Positions 1 through 15,599 of a stretch of DNA of 64,000 bases are shown piece by piece. The translations under genes were made by a program, and so were the position numbers. The first letter of the stretch is position 1. Every line of letters begins with the position of its first letter. The notes below the pieces were generated by a model that saw nothing but the letters and a program-made list of their open reading frames with translations, was not told the origin of the DNA and searched no databases. The DNA lies in contig CM051455.1 of the NCBI GenBank assembly GCA_028274465.1, positions 76,122,489 through 76,186,488 of the forward strand, given 5' to 3'. Source of the DNA: Plantago ovata. Taxonomy: Eukaryota > Streptophyta > Magnoliopsida > Lamiales > Plantaginaceae.

Positions 1-130
1 AAGAGTCCATTGAAACTAACCTCTAGAACAACAACTAGATAAAAAACTAGATCTAAAACAACTACTAGATCACTAGATTCATCAGATTGCTATTTAGAGT
101 ATTCCATTATGATATCCCTTTCCGCAAACA

Positions 131-677
131 TAGGAGAGAACTAACTACAAGTACTATAGTTGAAACCAACCTTTCCATTACCCTTACAAACTAGATTAGT
201 CGTCTGTTGATTCACTCATCCACTTTCTATTGATTTAGGTAGATGAATGATACAATCCCATGTAAAGAATGAGTTGTATGTCTACCCTTTATCTAGAACA
301 ACAACTAGATCACTAGATTAGTTAGATTGCAATATAGAGTGTTCTGTTATGATATCCCTTTCCGCAAACATAGGAGAGAACTAACTACAAGTACTAGTGT
401 TATATACACAATCAAATAAGAAGTTCCCTTGGTTCCTTAATGAGCAAGTTAAAGAGTCCATTGAAACTAACCTCTCTATTGTCCTTTCTAACTAGATGAT
501 TTATACATCCACATTCTATTGCTTTAAGTAGATAAAAGATACAATGTCATGTAAAGAATGAGTTCTATGTATAAAGAAACAACTAGATCAACTACTAGAT
601 CTAGAACAACTTCCAGATCAATAGATTAATTAGATGGCTATTTAGAGTGTTCCATTATGATATCCATTTCTCAAACA
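131..677 (+). repeat. Representative 547-bp A+B satellite dimer
   Basis: Reference unit of the array. Subunit A runs from 131 to 370 and subunit B from 371 to 677, taking TAGGAGAGAA as the unit start. The same spacing (240 then 307) recurs through the array, for example starts at 3203, 3443 and 3750, and at 11553, 11793 and 12100. The two subunits align over most of their length, so the dimer looks derived from one ancestral monomer of about 240 bp, one copy of which gained (or the other lost) about 65 bp. Confidence 0.9.
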
Positions 678-1993
678 TAGGACAGAACTAACTATAAGTA
701 CTATAGTTGAAACCAACCTTTCCATTGCCCTTACAAACTAGATTAGTCGTCTGTTGATTCATTCATCCACTTTCTATTACTTTAGGTAGATGAAAGATAC
801 AATCCCATTTAAAGACTGAGTTGTATGTCTTCCCTTTATCTAGAACAACAACTAGATCACTAGATTAGTTAGATTGCTATATAGAGTGTTCCGTTATCAT
901 ATTCCTTCTGTAAACATAGGAGAGAATTAACTACAAGTACTAGTGATATATACACAATCAAATAAGAAGTTCCCTTGATTTCTTCATGTGCAAGTTAAAG
1001 AGCCAATTGAAACTGACCTCTCTGTTGTCCTTTCTAACTAGATGATTTATTCATCCACTTTCTATTGCTTTAAGTAGATGAAAGAAACAATGCCATGTAA
1101 AGAATGAGTTGTATGTATAGAGCAACTACTAGATCAACTACTAGATCTAGAACAACTACTAGATCACTAGATTAGTTAGATTGCTATTTAGAGTGTTCCA
1201 TTATAATATCCCTTTCCTCAAACGTAGGAGAGAACTAACTACAAGTACTATATTTGAAACCAACCATTCCATTACCCTTACAAACTAGATTAGTCGTCTG
1301 TTGATTCACTCATCCACTTTCTATTGATTTAGGTAGATGAAAGATACAATCCCATGTAAAGAATGAGTTGTATGTCTACGCTTTATCTAGAACAACAACT
1401 AGATCACTAGATTAGTTAGATTGCAATATAGAGTGTTCCGTTATTATATCTCTTTCCGCAAACATAGGAGAGAACTAACTACAAGTACTAGTGTTATACA
1501 CACAGTCAAATAAGAAGTTCTCTTGGTTCCTTAATGAGCAAGTTAAAGACTCCATTGAAACTAACCACTCTATTGTCCTTTCTAACTAAATGATTTATTC
1601 ATCCGTTTTCTATTGCTTTAGTAGATGAAAGATACAATGCCATGTAAAGAATGAGTTGTATGTATAGAGAAACTACTAGATCAACTACTAGATCACTAGA
1701 TTAGTTAGATTGCTATTTAGAGTGTTCCATTATAATATCCCTTTCCTCAAACATAGGAGAGAACTAACTACAAGTACTATATTTGAAACCAACCATTCCA
1801 TTACCCTTACAAACTAGATTAGTCGTCTGTTGATTCACTCATCCACTTTCTATTGATTTAGGTAGATGAAAGATACAATCTCATGTAAAGAATGAGTTTT
1901 ATGTCTTCCCTTTATCTAGAAGAACAACTACATTACTAGATTAGTTAGATTGCTATATAGAGTGTCCCGTTAGGATATCCCTTTCCACAAACG

Positions 1994-4900
1994 TAGTAGA
2001 GAACTAACTACAAGTACTAGAGTTATATACAAAATCAAATAAGAAGTTCCCTTGATTCCTTCATGATCAAGTTAAAGAGTCCATTGAAACTAACCTCTAG
2101 AACAACAACTAGATAAAAAAATAGATCTAAAACAATTACTAGATCACTAGATTCATTAGATTGCTATTTAGAGTATTCCATTATGATATCCCTTTCCGCA
2201 AACATAGGAGAGAACTAACTACAAGTACTATAGTTGAAGCCAACCTTTCCATTACCCTTACAAACTAGATTAGTCGTCTGTTGATTCACTCATCCACTTT
2301 CTATTGATTTAGGTAGATGAAAGATACAATCCCATGTAAAGAATGAGTTGTATGTCTACCCTTTATCTAGAACAACAACTAGATCACTAGATTAGTTAGA
2401 TTGCAATATAGAGTGTTCCGTTATGATATCCCTTTCCGCAAACATAGGAGAGAACTAACTACAAGTACTAGTGTTATATACACAATCAAATAAGAAGTTC
2501 CCTTGGTTCCTTAATGAGCAAGTTAAAGAATCCATTGAAACTAATCACTCTATTGTCCTTTCTAACTAAATGATTTATTCATCCGTTTTCTATTGCTTTA
2601 GTAGATGAAAGATACAATGCCATGTAAAGAATGAGTTGTATGTATAGAGAAACTACTAGATCTACTACTAGATCTAGAACAACTACTAGATCACTAGATT
2701 AGTTAGATTGCTATTTAGAGTGCTCCATTATAATATCCCTTTCCTCAAACATAGGAGAGAACTAACTACAAGTACTATATTTGAAACCAACCATTCCATT
2801 AACCTTACAAACTAGATTAGTCGTCTGTTGATTCACTCATCCACTTTCTATTGCTTTAGGTAGATGAAAGATACAATCCCATGTAAAGAATGAGTTTTAT
2901 GTCTTCCCTTTATCTAGAACAACAACTAGATTACTAGATTAGTTAGATTGCTATATAGAGTGTCCCGTTATGATATCCCTTTCCACAAACGTAGTAGAGA
3001 ACTAACTACAAGTACTAGAGTTATATACAAAATCAAATAAGAAGTTCCCTTGATTCCTTCATGATCAAGTTAAAGAGTCCATTGAAACTAACCTCTAGAA
3101 CAACAACTAGATAAAAAACTAGATCTAAAACAACTACTAGATCACTAGATTCATCAGATTGCTATTTAGAGTATTCCATTATGATATCCCTTTCCGCAAA
3201 CATAGGAGAGAACTAACTACAAGTACTATAGTTGAAACCAACCTTTCCATTACACTTACAAACTAGATTAGTCGTCTGTTGATTCACTCATCCACTTTCT
3301 ATTGATTTAGGTAGATGAATGATACAATCCCATGTAAAGAATGAGTTGTATGTCTACCCTTTATCTAGAACAACAACTAGATCACTAGATTAGTTAGATT
3401 GCAATATAGAGTGTTCCGTTATGATATCCCTTTCCGCAAACATAGGAGAGAACTAACTACAAGTACTAGTGTTATATACACAATCAAATAAGAAGTTCCC
3501 TTGGTTCCTTAATGAGCAAGTTAAAGAGTCCATTGAAACTAACCTCTCTATTGTCCTTTCTAACTAGATGATTTATACATCCACATTCTATTGCTTTAAG
3601 TGGATAAAAGATACAATGTCATGTAAAGAATGAGTTTTATGTATAAAGAAACAACTAGATCAACTACTAGATCTAGAACAACTTCCAGATCAATAGATTA
3701 ATTAGATGGCTATTTAGAGTGTTCCATTATGATATCCATTTCTCAAACATAGGACAGAACTAACTATAAGTACTATAGTTGAAACCAACCTTTCCATTGC
3801 CCTTACAAACTAGATTAGTCGTCTGTTGATTCATTCATCCACTTTCTATTACTTTAGGTAGATGAAAGATACAATCCCATTTAAAGACTGAGTTGTATGT
3901 ATTCCCTTTATCTAGAACAACAACTAGATCACTAGATTAGTTAGATTGCTATATAGAGTGTTCCGTTATCATATCCCTTATGCAAACATAGGAGAGAATT
4001 AACTACAAGTACTAGTGATATATACACAATCAAATAAGAAGTTCCCTTGATTTCTTCATGTGCAAGTTAAAGAGCCCATTGAAACTGACCTCTCTGTTGT
4101 CCTTTCTAACTAGATGATTTATTCATCCACTTTCTATTGCTTTAAGTAGATGAAAGAAACAATGCCATGTAAAGAATGAGTTGTATGTATAGAGCAACTA
4201 CTAGATCAACTACTAGATCTAGAACAACTACTAGATCACTAGATTAGTTAGATTGCTATTTAGAGTGTTCCATTATAATATCCCTTTCCTCAAACGTAGG
4301 AGAGAACTAACTACAAGTACTATATTTGAAACCAAGCATTCCATTACCCTTACAAACTAGATTAGTCGTCTGTTGATTCACTCATCCACTTTCTATTGAT
4401 TTAGGTAGATGAAAGATACAATCCCATGTAAAGAATGAGTTGTATGTCTATGCTTTATCTAGAACAACAACTAGATCACTAGATTAGTTAGATTGCAATA
4501 TAGAGTGTTCCGTTATGATATCCCTTTCCGCAAACATAGGAGAGAACTAACTACAAGTACTAGTGTTATATACACAATCAAATAAGAAGTTCCCTTGGTT
4601 CCTTAATGAGCAAGTTAAAGAGTCCATTGAAACTAACCACTCTATTGTCCTTTCTAACTAAATGATTTATTCATCCGTTTTCTATTGCTTTAGTAGATGA
4701 AAGATACAATGCCATGTAAAGAATGAGTTGTATGTATAGAGAAACTACTAGATCAACTACTAGATCTAGAACAACTACTAGATCACTAGATTAGTTAGAT
4801 TGCTATTTAGAGTGTTCAATTATAATATCCCTTTCCTCAAACATAGGAGAGAACTAACTACAAGTACTATATTTGAAACCAACCATTCCATTAGCCTTAT

Positions 4901-7900
4901 AAACTAGATTAGTCGTCTGTTGATTCACTCATCCACTTTCTATTGCTTTAGGTAGATGAAAGATACAATCCCATGTAAAGAATGAGTTGTATGTCTACCC
5001 TTTATCTAGAACAACAACTAGATCACTAGATTAGTTAGATTGCAATATAGAGTGTTCCGTTATGATATCCCTTTCCGCAAACATAGGAGAGAACTAACTA
5101 CAAGTACTAGTGTTATATACACAATCAAATAAGAAGTTCCCTTGGTTCCTTAATGAGCAAGTTATAGAGTCCATTGAAACTAACCACTCTATTGTCCTTT
5201 CTAACTAAATGATTTATTCATCCGTTTTCTATTGCTTTAGTAGATGAAAGATACAATGCCATGTAAAAAATGAGTTGTATGTATAGAGAAACTACTAGAT
5301 CAACTACTAGATCTAGAACAACTACTAGATCACTAGATTAGTTAGATTGCTATTTAGAGTGTTCAATTATAATATCCCTTTCCTCAAACATAGGAGAGAA
5401 CTAACTACAAGTACTATATTTGAAACCAACCATTCCATTACCCTTACAAACTAGATTAGTCGTCTGTTGATTCACTCATCCACTTTCTATTGCTTTAGGT
5501 AGATGAAAGATACAATCCCATGTAAAGAATGAGTTGTATGTCTACCCTTTATCTAGAACAACAACTAGATCACTAGATTAGTTAGATTGCAATATAGAGT
5601 GTTCCGTTATGATATCCCTTTCCGCAAACATAGGAGAGAACTAACTACAAGTACTAGTGTTATATACACAATCAAATAAGAAGTTCCCTTGGTTCCTTAA
5701 TGAGCAAGTTATAGAGTCCATTGAAACTAACCACTCTATTGTCCTTTCTAACTAAATGATTTATTCATCCGTTTTCTATTGCTTTAGTAGATGAAAGATA
5801 CAATGCCATGTAAAAAATGAGTTGTATGTATAGAGAAACTACTAGATCAACTACTAGATCACTAGATTAGTTAGATTGCTATTTAGAGTGTTCCATTATA
5901 ATATCCCTTTCCCCAAACATAGGAGAGAACTAACTACAAGTGCTATATTTGAAACCAACCATTCCATTAACCTTACAAACTAGATTAGTCGTCTGTTGAT
6001 TCACTCATCCACTTTCTATTGCTTTAGGTAGATGAAAGATACAATCCCATGTAAAGAATGAGTTTTATGGCTTCCCTTTATCTAGAACAACAACTAGATT
6101 ACTAGATTAGTTAGATTGCTATATAGAGTGTCCCGTTATGATATCCCTTTCCACAAACGTAGTAGAGAACTAACTACAAGTACGAGAGTTATATACAAAA
6201 TCAAATAAGAAGTTCCCTTGATTCCTTCATGATCAAGTTAAAGAGTCCATTGAAACTAACCTCTAGAACAACAACTAGATAAAAAACTAGATCTAAAACA
6301 ACTACTAGATCACTAGACTCATCAAATTTCTATTTAGAGTATTCCATTATGATATCCCTTTCCGCAAACATAGGAGAGAACTAACTACAAGTACTATAGT
6401 TGAAACCAACCTTTCCATTACCCTTACAAACTAGATTAGTCGTCTGTTGATACACTCATCCACTTTCTATTGATTTAGGTAGATGAAAGATACAATCCCA
6501 TGTAAAGAATGAGTTGTATGTCTACCCTTTATCTAGAACAACAACTAGATCACTAGATTAGTTAGATTGCAATATAGAGTGTTCCGTTATGATATCCTTT
6601 TCCGCAAACATAGGAGAGAACTAACTACAAGTACTAGTGTTATATACACAATCAAATAAGAAGTTCACTTGGTTCCTTAATGAGCAAGTTAAAGAGTCCA
6701 TTGAAACTAACCACTCTATTGTCCTTTCTAACTAAATGATTTTTTCATCCGTTTTCTATTGCTTTAGTAGATGAAAGATACAATGCCATGTAAAGAATGA
6801 GTTGTATGTATAGAGAAACTACTAGATCAACTACTAGATCTAGAACAACTACTAGATCACTAGATTAGTTAGATTGCTATTTAGAGTGTTCCATTATAAT
6901 ATCCCTTTCCTCAAACATAGGAGAGAACTAACTACAAGTACTATAGTTGAAACCAACCTTTCCATTACCCTTACTAACTAGATTAGTCGTCTGTTGATTC
7001 ACTCATCCACTTTCTATTGCTTTAGGTAAATGAATGATACAATCCCATGTAAAGAATGAGTTGTATGTCTACCCTTTATCTAGAACAACAACTAGATCAC
7101 TAGATTAGTTAGATTGCAATATAGAGTGTTCCGTTATGATATCCCTTTCCGCAAACATAGGAGAGAACTAACTACAAGTACTAGTGTTATATACACAATC
7201 AAATAAGAAGTTCCCTTGGTTCCTTAATGAGCAAGTTAAAGAGTCCATTGAAACTAACCACTCTATTGTCCTTTCTAACTAAATGATTTATTCATCCGTT
7301 TTCTATTGCTTTAGTAGATGAAAGATACAATGCGATGTAAAGAATGAGTTGTATGTATAGAGAAACTACTAGATCAACTACTAGATCTAGAACAACTACT
7401 AGATCACTGGATTAGTTAGATTGCTATTTAGAGTGTTCCATTATAATATGCCTTTCCTCAAACATAGGAGAGAACTAACTACAAGTGCTATATTTGAAAC
7501 CAACCATTCCATTAACCTTACAAACTAGATTAGTCGTCTGTTGATTCACTCATCCACTTTCTATTGCTTTAGGTAGATGAAAGATACAATCCCATGTAAA
7601 GAATGAGTTTTATGTCTTCCCTTTATCTAGAATAACAACTAGATTACTAGATTAGTTAGATTGCTATATAGAGTGTCCCGTTATGATATCCCTTTCCACA
7701 AACGTAGTAGAGAACTAACTACAAGTACTAGAGTTATATACAAAATCAAATAAGAAGTTCCCTTGATTCCTTCATGATCAAGTTAAAGAGTCCATTGAAA
7801 CTAACCTCTAGAACAACAACTAGATAAAAAAATAGATCTAAAACAATTACTAGATCACTAGATTCATTAGATTGCTATTTAGAGTATTCCATTATGATAT

Positions 7901-10343
7901 CCCTTTCCGCAAACATAGGAGAGAACTAACTACAAGTACTATAGTTGAAGCCAACCTTTCCATTACCCTTACAAACTAGATTAGTCGTCTGTTGATTCAC
8001 TCATCCACTTTCTATTGATTTAGGTAGATGAAAGATACAATCCCATGTAAAGAATGAGTTGTATGTCTACCCTTTATCTAGAACAACAACTAGATCACTA
8101 GATTAGTTAGATTGCAATATAGAGTGTTCCGTTATGATATCCCTTTCCGCAAACATAGGAGAGAACTAACTACAAGTACTAGTGTTATATACACAATCAA
8201 ATAAGAAGTTCCCTTGGTTCCTTAATGAGCAAGTTAAAGAATCCATTGAAACTAACCACTCTATTGTCCTTTCTAACTAAATGATTTATTCATCCGTTTT
8301 CTATTGCTTTAGTAGATGAAAGATACAATGCCATGTAAAGAATGAGTTGTATGTATAGAGAAACTACTAGATCAACTACTAGATCTAGAACAACTACTAG
8401 ATCACTAGATTCATCAGATTGCTATTTAGAGTATTCCATTATGATATCCCTTTCCGCAAACATAGGAGAGAACTAACTACAAGTACTATAGTTGAAACCA
8501 ACCTTTCCATTACACTTACAAACTAGATTAGTCGTCTGTTGATTCACTCATCCACTTTCTATTGATTTAGGTAGATGAATGATACAATCCCATGTAAAGA
8601 ATGTGTTGTATGTCTACCCTTTATCTAGAACAACAACTAGATCACTAGATTAGTTAGATTGCAATATAGAGTGTTCCGTTATGATATCCCTTTCCGCAAA
8701 CATAGGAGAGAACTAACTACAAGTACTAGTGTTATATACACAATCAAATAAGAAGTTCCCTTGGTTCCTTAATGAGCAAGTTAAAGAGTCCATTGAAACT
8801 AACCTCTCTATTGTCCTTTCTAACTAGATGATTTATACATCCACATTCTATTGCTTTAAGTGGATAAAAGATACAATGTCATGTAAAGAATGAGTTCTAT
8901 GTATAAAGAAACAACTAGATCAACTACTAGATCTAGAACAACTTCCAGATCAATAGATTAATTAGATGGCTATTTAGAGTGTTCCATTATGATATCCATT
9001 TCTCAAACATAGGACAGAACTAACTATAAGTACTATAGTTGAAACCAACGTTTCCATTGCCCTTACAAACTAGATTAGTCGTCTGTTGATTCATTCATCC
9101 ACTTTCTATTACTTTAGGTAGATGAAAGATACAATCCCATTTAAAGACTGAGTTGTATGTATTCCCTTTATCTAGAACAACAACTAGATCACTAGATTAG
9201 TTAGATTGCTATATAGAGTGTTCCGTTATCATATCCCTTATGCAAACATAGGAGAGAATTAACTACAAGTACTAGTGATATATACACAATCAAATAAGAA
9301 GTTCCCTTGATTTCTTCATGTGCAAGTTAAAGAGCCCATTGAAACTGACCTCTCTGTTGTCCTTTCTAACTAGATGATTTATTCATCCACTTTCTATTGC
9401 TTTAAGTAGATGAAAGAAACAATGCCATGTAAAGAATGAGTTGTATGTATAGAGCAACTACTAGATCAACTACTAGATCTAGAACAACTACTAGATCACT
9501 AGATTAGTTAGATTGCTATTTAGAGTGTTCCATTATAATATCCCTTTCCTCAAACGTAGGAGAGAACTAACTACAAGTACTATATTTGAAACCAAGCATT
9601 CCATTACCCTTACAAACTAGATTAGTCGTCTGTTGATTCACTCATCCACTTTCTATTGCTTTAGGTAGATGAAAGATACAATCCCATGTAAAGAATGAGT
9701 TGTATGTCTACCCTTTATCTAGAACAACAACTAGATCACTAGATTAGTTAGATTGCAATATAGAGTGTTCCGTTATGATATCCCTTTCCGCAAACATAGG
9801 AGAGAACTAACTACAAGTACTAGTGTTATATACACAATCAAATAAGAAGTTCCCTTGGTTCCTTAATGAGCAAGTTAAAGAGTCCATTGAAACTAACCAC
9901 TCTATTGTCCTTTCTAACTAAATGATTTATTCATCCGTTTTCTATTGCTTTAGTAGATGAAAGATACAATGCGATGTAAAGAATGAGTTGTATGTATAGA
10001 GAAACTACTAGATCAACTACTAGATCTAGAACAACTACTAGATCACTGGATTAGTTAGATTGCTATTTAGAGTGTTCCATTATAATATGCCTTTCCTCAA
10101 ACATAGGAGAGAACTAACTACAAGTGCTATATTTGAAACCAACCATTCCATTAACCTTACAAACTAGATTAGTCGTCTGTTGATTCACTCATCCACTTTC
10201 TATTGCTTTAGGTAGATGAAAGATACAATCCCATGTAAAGAATGAGTTTTATGTCTTCCCTTTATCTAGAATAACAACTAGATTACTAGATTAGTTAGAT
10301 TGCTATATAGAGTGTCCCGTTATGATATCCCTTTCCACAAACG
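1994..10343 (+). repeat. One full 8350-bp higher-order repeat of the satellite
   Basis: Delimited by shortened B subunits (211 bp, unit start TAGTAGAGAA). These start at 1994, 2992, 6160, 7705 and 10344, giving blocks of 998, 3168, 1545 and 2639 bp. Each block equals 451 bp (short B plus A) plus 1, 5, 2 or 4 dimers of 547 bp, with one 18-bp deletion in the 3168 block; the sum is exactly 8350. The next blocks (10344, 11342, 14509, 16048) repeat the order 998, 3167, 1539. Private variants are shared at the 8350 offset, such as AAGAATCC followed by CTAATCACTC near 2528 and 10878. Confidence 0.85.
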
Positions 10344-13300
10344 TAGTAGAGAACTAACTACAAGTACTAGAGTTATATACAAAATCAAATAAGAAGTTCC
10401 CTTGATTCCTTCATGATCAAGTTAAAGAGTCCATTGAAACTAACCTCTAGAACAACAACTAGATAAAAAAATAGATCTAAAACAATTACTAGATCACTAG
10501 ATTCATTAGATTGCTATTTAGAGTATTCCATTATGATATCCCTTTCCGCAAACATAGGAGAGAACTAACTACAAGTACTATAGTTGAAGCCAACCTTTCC
10601 ATTACCCTTACAAACTAGATTAGTCGTCTGTTGATTCACTCATCCACTTTCTATTGATTTAGGTAGATGAAAGATACAATCCCATGTAAAGAATGAGTTG
10701 TATGTCTACCCTTTATCTAGAACAACAACTAGATCACTAGATTAGTTAGATTGCAATATAGAGTGTTCCGTTATGATATCCCTTTCCGCAAACATAGGAG
10801 AGAACTAACTACAAGTACTAGTGTTATATACACAATCAAATAAGAAGTTCCCTTGGTTCCTTAATGAGCAAGTTAAAGAATCCATTGAAACTAATCACTC
10901 TATTGTCCTTTCTAACTAAATGATTTATTCATCCGTTTTCTATTGCTTTAGTAGATGAAAGATACAATGCCATGTAAAGAATGAGTTGTATGTATAGAGA
11001 AACTACTAGATCAACTACTAGATCTAGAACAACTACTAGATCACTAGATTAGTTAGATTGCTATTTAGAGTGCTCCATTATAATATCCCTTTCCTCAAAC
11101 ATAGGAGAGAACTAACTACAAGTACTATATTTGAAACCAACCATTCCATTAACCTTACAAACTAGATTAGTCGTCTGTTGATTCACTCATCCACTTTCTA
11201 TTGCTTTAGGTAGATGAAAGATACAATCCCATGTAAAGAATGAGTTTTATGTCTTCCCTTTATCTAGAACAACAACTAGATTACTAGATTAGTTAGATTG
11301 CTATATAGAGTGTCCCGTTATGATATCCCTTTCCACAAACGTAGTAGAGAACTAACTACAAGTACTAGAGTTATATACAAAATCAAATAAGAAGTTCCCT
11401 TGATTCCTTCATGATCAAGTTAAAGAGTCCATTGAAACTAACCTCTAGAACAACAACTAGATAAAAAACTAGATCTAAAACAACTACTAGATCACTAGAT
11501 TCATCAGATTGCTATTTAGAGTATTCCATTATGATATCCCTTTCCGCAAACATAGGAGAGAACTAACTACAAGTACTATAGTTGAAACCAACCTTTCCAT
11601 TACACTTACAAACTAGATTAGTCGTCTGTTGATTCACTCATCCACTTTCTATTGATTTAGGTAGATGAATGATACAATCCCATGTAAAGAATGAGTTGTA
11701 TGTCTACCCTTTATCTAGAACAACAACTAGATCACTAGATTAGTTAGATTGCAATATAGAGTGTTCCGTTATGATATCCCTTTCCGCAAACATAGGAGAG
11801 AACTAACTACAAGTACTAGTGTTATATACACAATCAAATAAGAAGTTCCCTTGGTTCCTTAATGAGCAAGTTAAAGAGTCCATTGAAACTAACCTCTCTA
11901 TTGTCCTTTCTAACTAGATGATTTATACATCCACATTCTATTGCTTTAAGTGGATAAAAGATACAATGTCATGTAAAGAATGAGTTCTATGTATAAAGAA
12001 ACAACTAGATCAACTACTAGATCTAGAACAACTTCCAGATCAATAGATTAATTAGATGGCTATTTAGAGTGTTCCATTATGATATCCATTTCTCAAACAT
12101 AGGACAGAACTAACTATAAGTACTATAGTTGAAACCAACGTTTCCATTGCCCTTACAAACTAGATTAGTCGTCTGTTGATTCATTCATCCACTTTCTATT
12201 ACTTTAGGTAGATGAAAGATACAATCCCATTTAAAGACTGAGTTGTATGTATTCCCTTTATCTAGAACAACAACTAGATCACTAGATTAGTTAGATTGCT
12301 ATATAGAGTGTTCCGTTATCATATCCCTTATGCAAACATAGGAGAGAATTAACTACAAGTACTAGTGATATATACACAATCAAATAAGAAGTTCCCTTGA
12401 TTTCTTCATGTGCAAGTTAAAGAGCCCATTGAAACTGACCTCTCTGTTGTCCTTTCTAACTAGATGATTTATTCATCCACTTTCTATTGCTTTAAGTAGA
12501 TGAAAGAAACAATGCCATGTAAAGAATGAGTTGTATGTATAGAGCAACTACTAGATCAACTACTAGATCTAGAACAACTACTAGATCACTAGATTAGTTA
12601 GATTGCTATTTAGAGTGTTCCATTATAATATCCCTTTCCTCAAACGTAGGAGAGAACTAACTACAAGTACTATATTTGAAACCAAGCATTCCATTACCCT
12701 TACAAACTAGATTAGTCGTCTGTTGATTCACTCATCCACTTTCTATTGATTTAGGTAGATGAAAGATACAATCCCATGTAAAGAATGAGTTGTATGTCTA
12801 TGCTTTATCTAGAACAACAACTAGATCACTAGATTAGTTAGATTGCAATATAGAGTGTTCCGTTATGATATCCCTTTCCGCAAACATAGGAGAGAACTAA
12901 CTACAAGTACTAGTGTTATATACACAATCAAATAAGAAGTTCCCTTGGTTCCTTAATGAGCAAGTTAAAGAGTCCATTGAAACTAACCACTCTATTGTCC
13001 TTTCTAACTAAATGATTTATTCATCCGTTTTCTATTGCTTTAGTAGATGAAAGATACAATGCCATGTAAAGAATGAGTTGTATGTATAGAGAAACTACTA
13101 GATCAACTACTAGATCTAGAACACCTACTAGATCACTAGATTAGTTAGATTGCTATTTAGAGTGTTCAATTATAATATCCCTTTCCTCAAACATAGGAGA
13201 GAACTAACTACAAGTACTATATTTGAAACCAACCATTCCATTAGCCTTATAAACTAGATTAGTCGTCTGTTGATTCACTCATCCACTTTCTATTGCTTTA

Positions 13301-15599
13301 GGTAGATGAAAGATACAATCCCATGTAAAGAATGAGTTGTATGTCTACCCTTTATCTAGAACAACAACTAGATCACTAGATTAGTTAGATTGCAATATAG
13401 AGTGTTCCGTTATGATATCCCTTTCCGCAAACATAGGAGAGAACTAACTACAAGTACTAGTGTTATATACACAATCAAATAAGAAGTTCCCTTGGTTCCT
13501 TAATGAGCAAGTTATAGAGTCCATTGAAACTAACCACTCTATTGTCCTTTCTAACTAAATGATTTATTCATCCGTTTTCTATTGCTTTAGTAGATGAAAG
13601 ATACAATGCCATGTAAAAAATGAGTTGTATGTATAGAGAAACTACTAGATCAACTACTAGATCTAGAACAACTACTAGATCACTAGATTAGTTAGATTGC
13701 TATTTAGAGTGTTCAATTATAATATCCCTTTCCTCAAACATAGGAGAGAACTAACTACAAGTACTATATTTGAAACCAACCATTCCATTACCCTTACAAA
13801 CTAGATTAGTCGTCTGTTGATTCACTCATCCACTTTCTATTGCTTTAGGTAGATGAAAGATACAATCCCATGTAAAGAATGAGTTGTATGTCTACCCTTT
13901 ATCTAGAACAACAACTAGATCACTAGATTAGTTAGATTGCAATATAGAGTGTTCCGTTATGATATCCCTTTCCGCAAACATAGGAGAGAACTAACTACAA
14001 GTACTAGTGTTATATACACAATCAAATAAGAAGTTCCCTTGGTTCCTTAATGAGCAAGTTATAGAGTCCATTGAAACTAACCACTCTATTGTCCTTTCTA
14101 ACTAAATGATTTATTCATCCGTTTTCTATTGCTTTAGTAGATGAAAGATACAATGCCATGTAAAAAATGAGTTGTATGTATAGAGAACTACTAGATCAAC
14201 TACTAGATCACTAGATTAGTTAGATTGCTATTTAGAGTGTTCCATTATAATATCCCTTTCCCCAAACATAGGAGAGAACTAACTACAAGTGCTATATTTG
14301 AAACCAACCATTCCATTAACCTTACAAACTAGATTAGTCGTCTGTTGATTCACTCATCCACTTTCTATTGCTTTAGGTAGATGAAAGATACAATCCCATG
14401 TAAAGAATGAGTTTTATGGCTTCCCTTTATCTAGAACAACAACTAGATTACTAGATTAGTTAGATTGCTATATAGAGTGTCCCGTTATGATATCCCTTTC
14501 CACAAACGTAGTAGAGAACTAACTACAAGTACGAGAGTTATATACAAAATCAAATAAGAAGTTCCCTTGATTCCTTCATGATCAAGTTAAAGAGTCCATT
14601 GAAACTAACCTCTAGAACAACAACTAGATAAAAAACTAGATCTAAAACAACTACTAGATCACTAGACTCATCAGATTTCTATTTAGAGTATTCCATTATG
14701 ATATCCCTTTCCGCAAACATAGGAGAGAACTAACTACAAGTACTATAGTTGAAACCAACCTTTCCATTACCCTTACAAACTAGATTAGTCGTCTGTTGAT
14801 ACACTCATCCACTTTCTATTGATTTAGGTAGATGAAAGATACAATCCCATGTAAAGAATGAGTTGTATGTCTACCCTTTATCTAGAACAACAACTAGATC
14901 ACTAGATTAGTTAGATTGCAATATAGAGTGTTCCGTTATGATATCCTTTTCCGCAAACATAGGAGAGAACTAACTACAAGTACTAGTGTTATATACACAA
15001 TCAAATAAGAAGTTCACTTGGTTCCTTAATGAGCAAGTTAAAGAGTCCATTGAAACTAACCACTCTATTGTCCTTTCTAACTAAATGATTTTTTCATCCG
15101 TTTTCTATTGCTTTAGTAGATGAAAGATACAATGCCATGTAAAGAATGAGTTGTATGTATAGAGAAACTACTAGATCAACTACTAGATCTAGAACAACTA
15201 CTAGATCACTAGATTAGTTAGATTGCTATTTAGAGTGTTCCATTATAATATCCCTTTCCTCAAACATAGGAGAGAACTAACTACAAGTACTATATTTGAA
15301 ACCAACCATTCCATTACCCTTACAAACTAGATTAGTCGTCTGTTGATTCACTCATCCACTTTCTATTGCTTTAGGTAGATGAAAGATACAATCCCATGTA
15401 AAGAATGAGTTGTATGTCTACCCTTTATCTAGAACAACAACTAGATCACTAGATTAGTTAGATTGCAATATAGAGTGTTCCGTTATGATATCCCTTTCCG
15501 CAAACATAGGAGAGAACTAACTACAAGTACTAGTGTTATATACACAATCAAATAAGAAGTTCCCTTGATTCCTTAATGAGCAAGTTAAAGAGTCCATTG

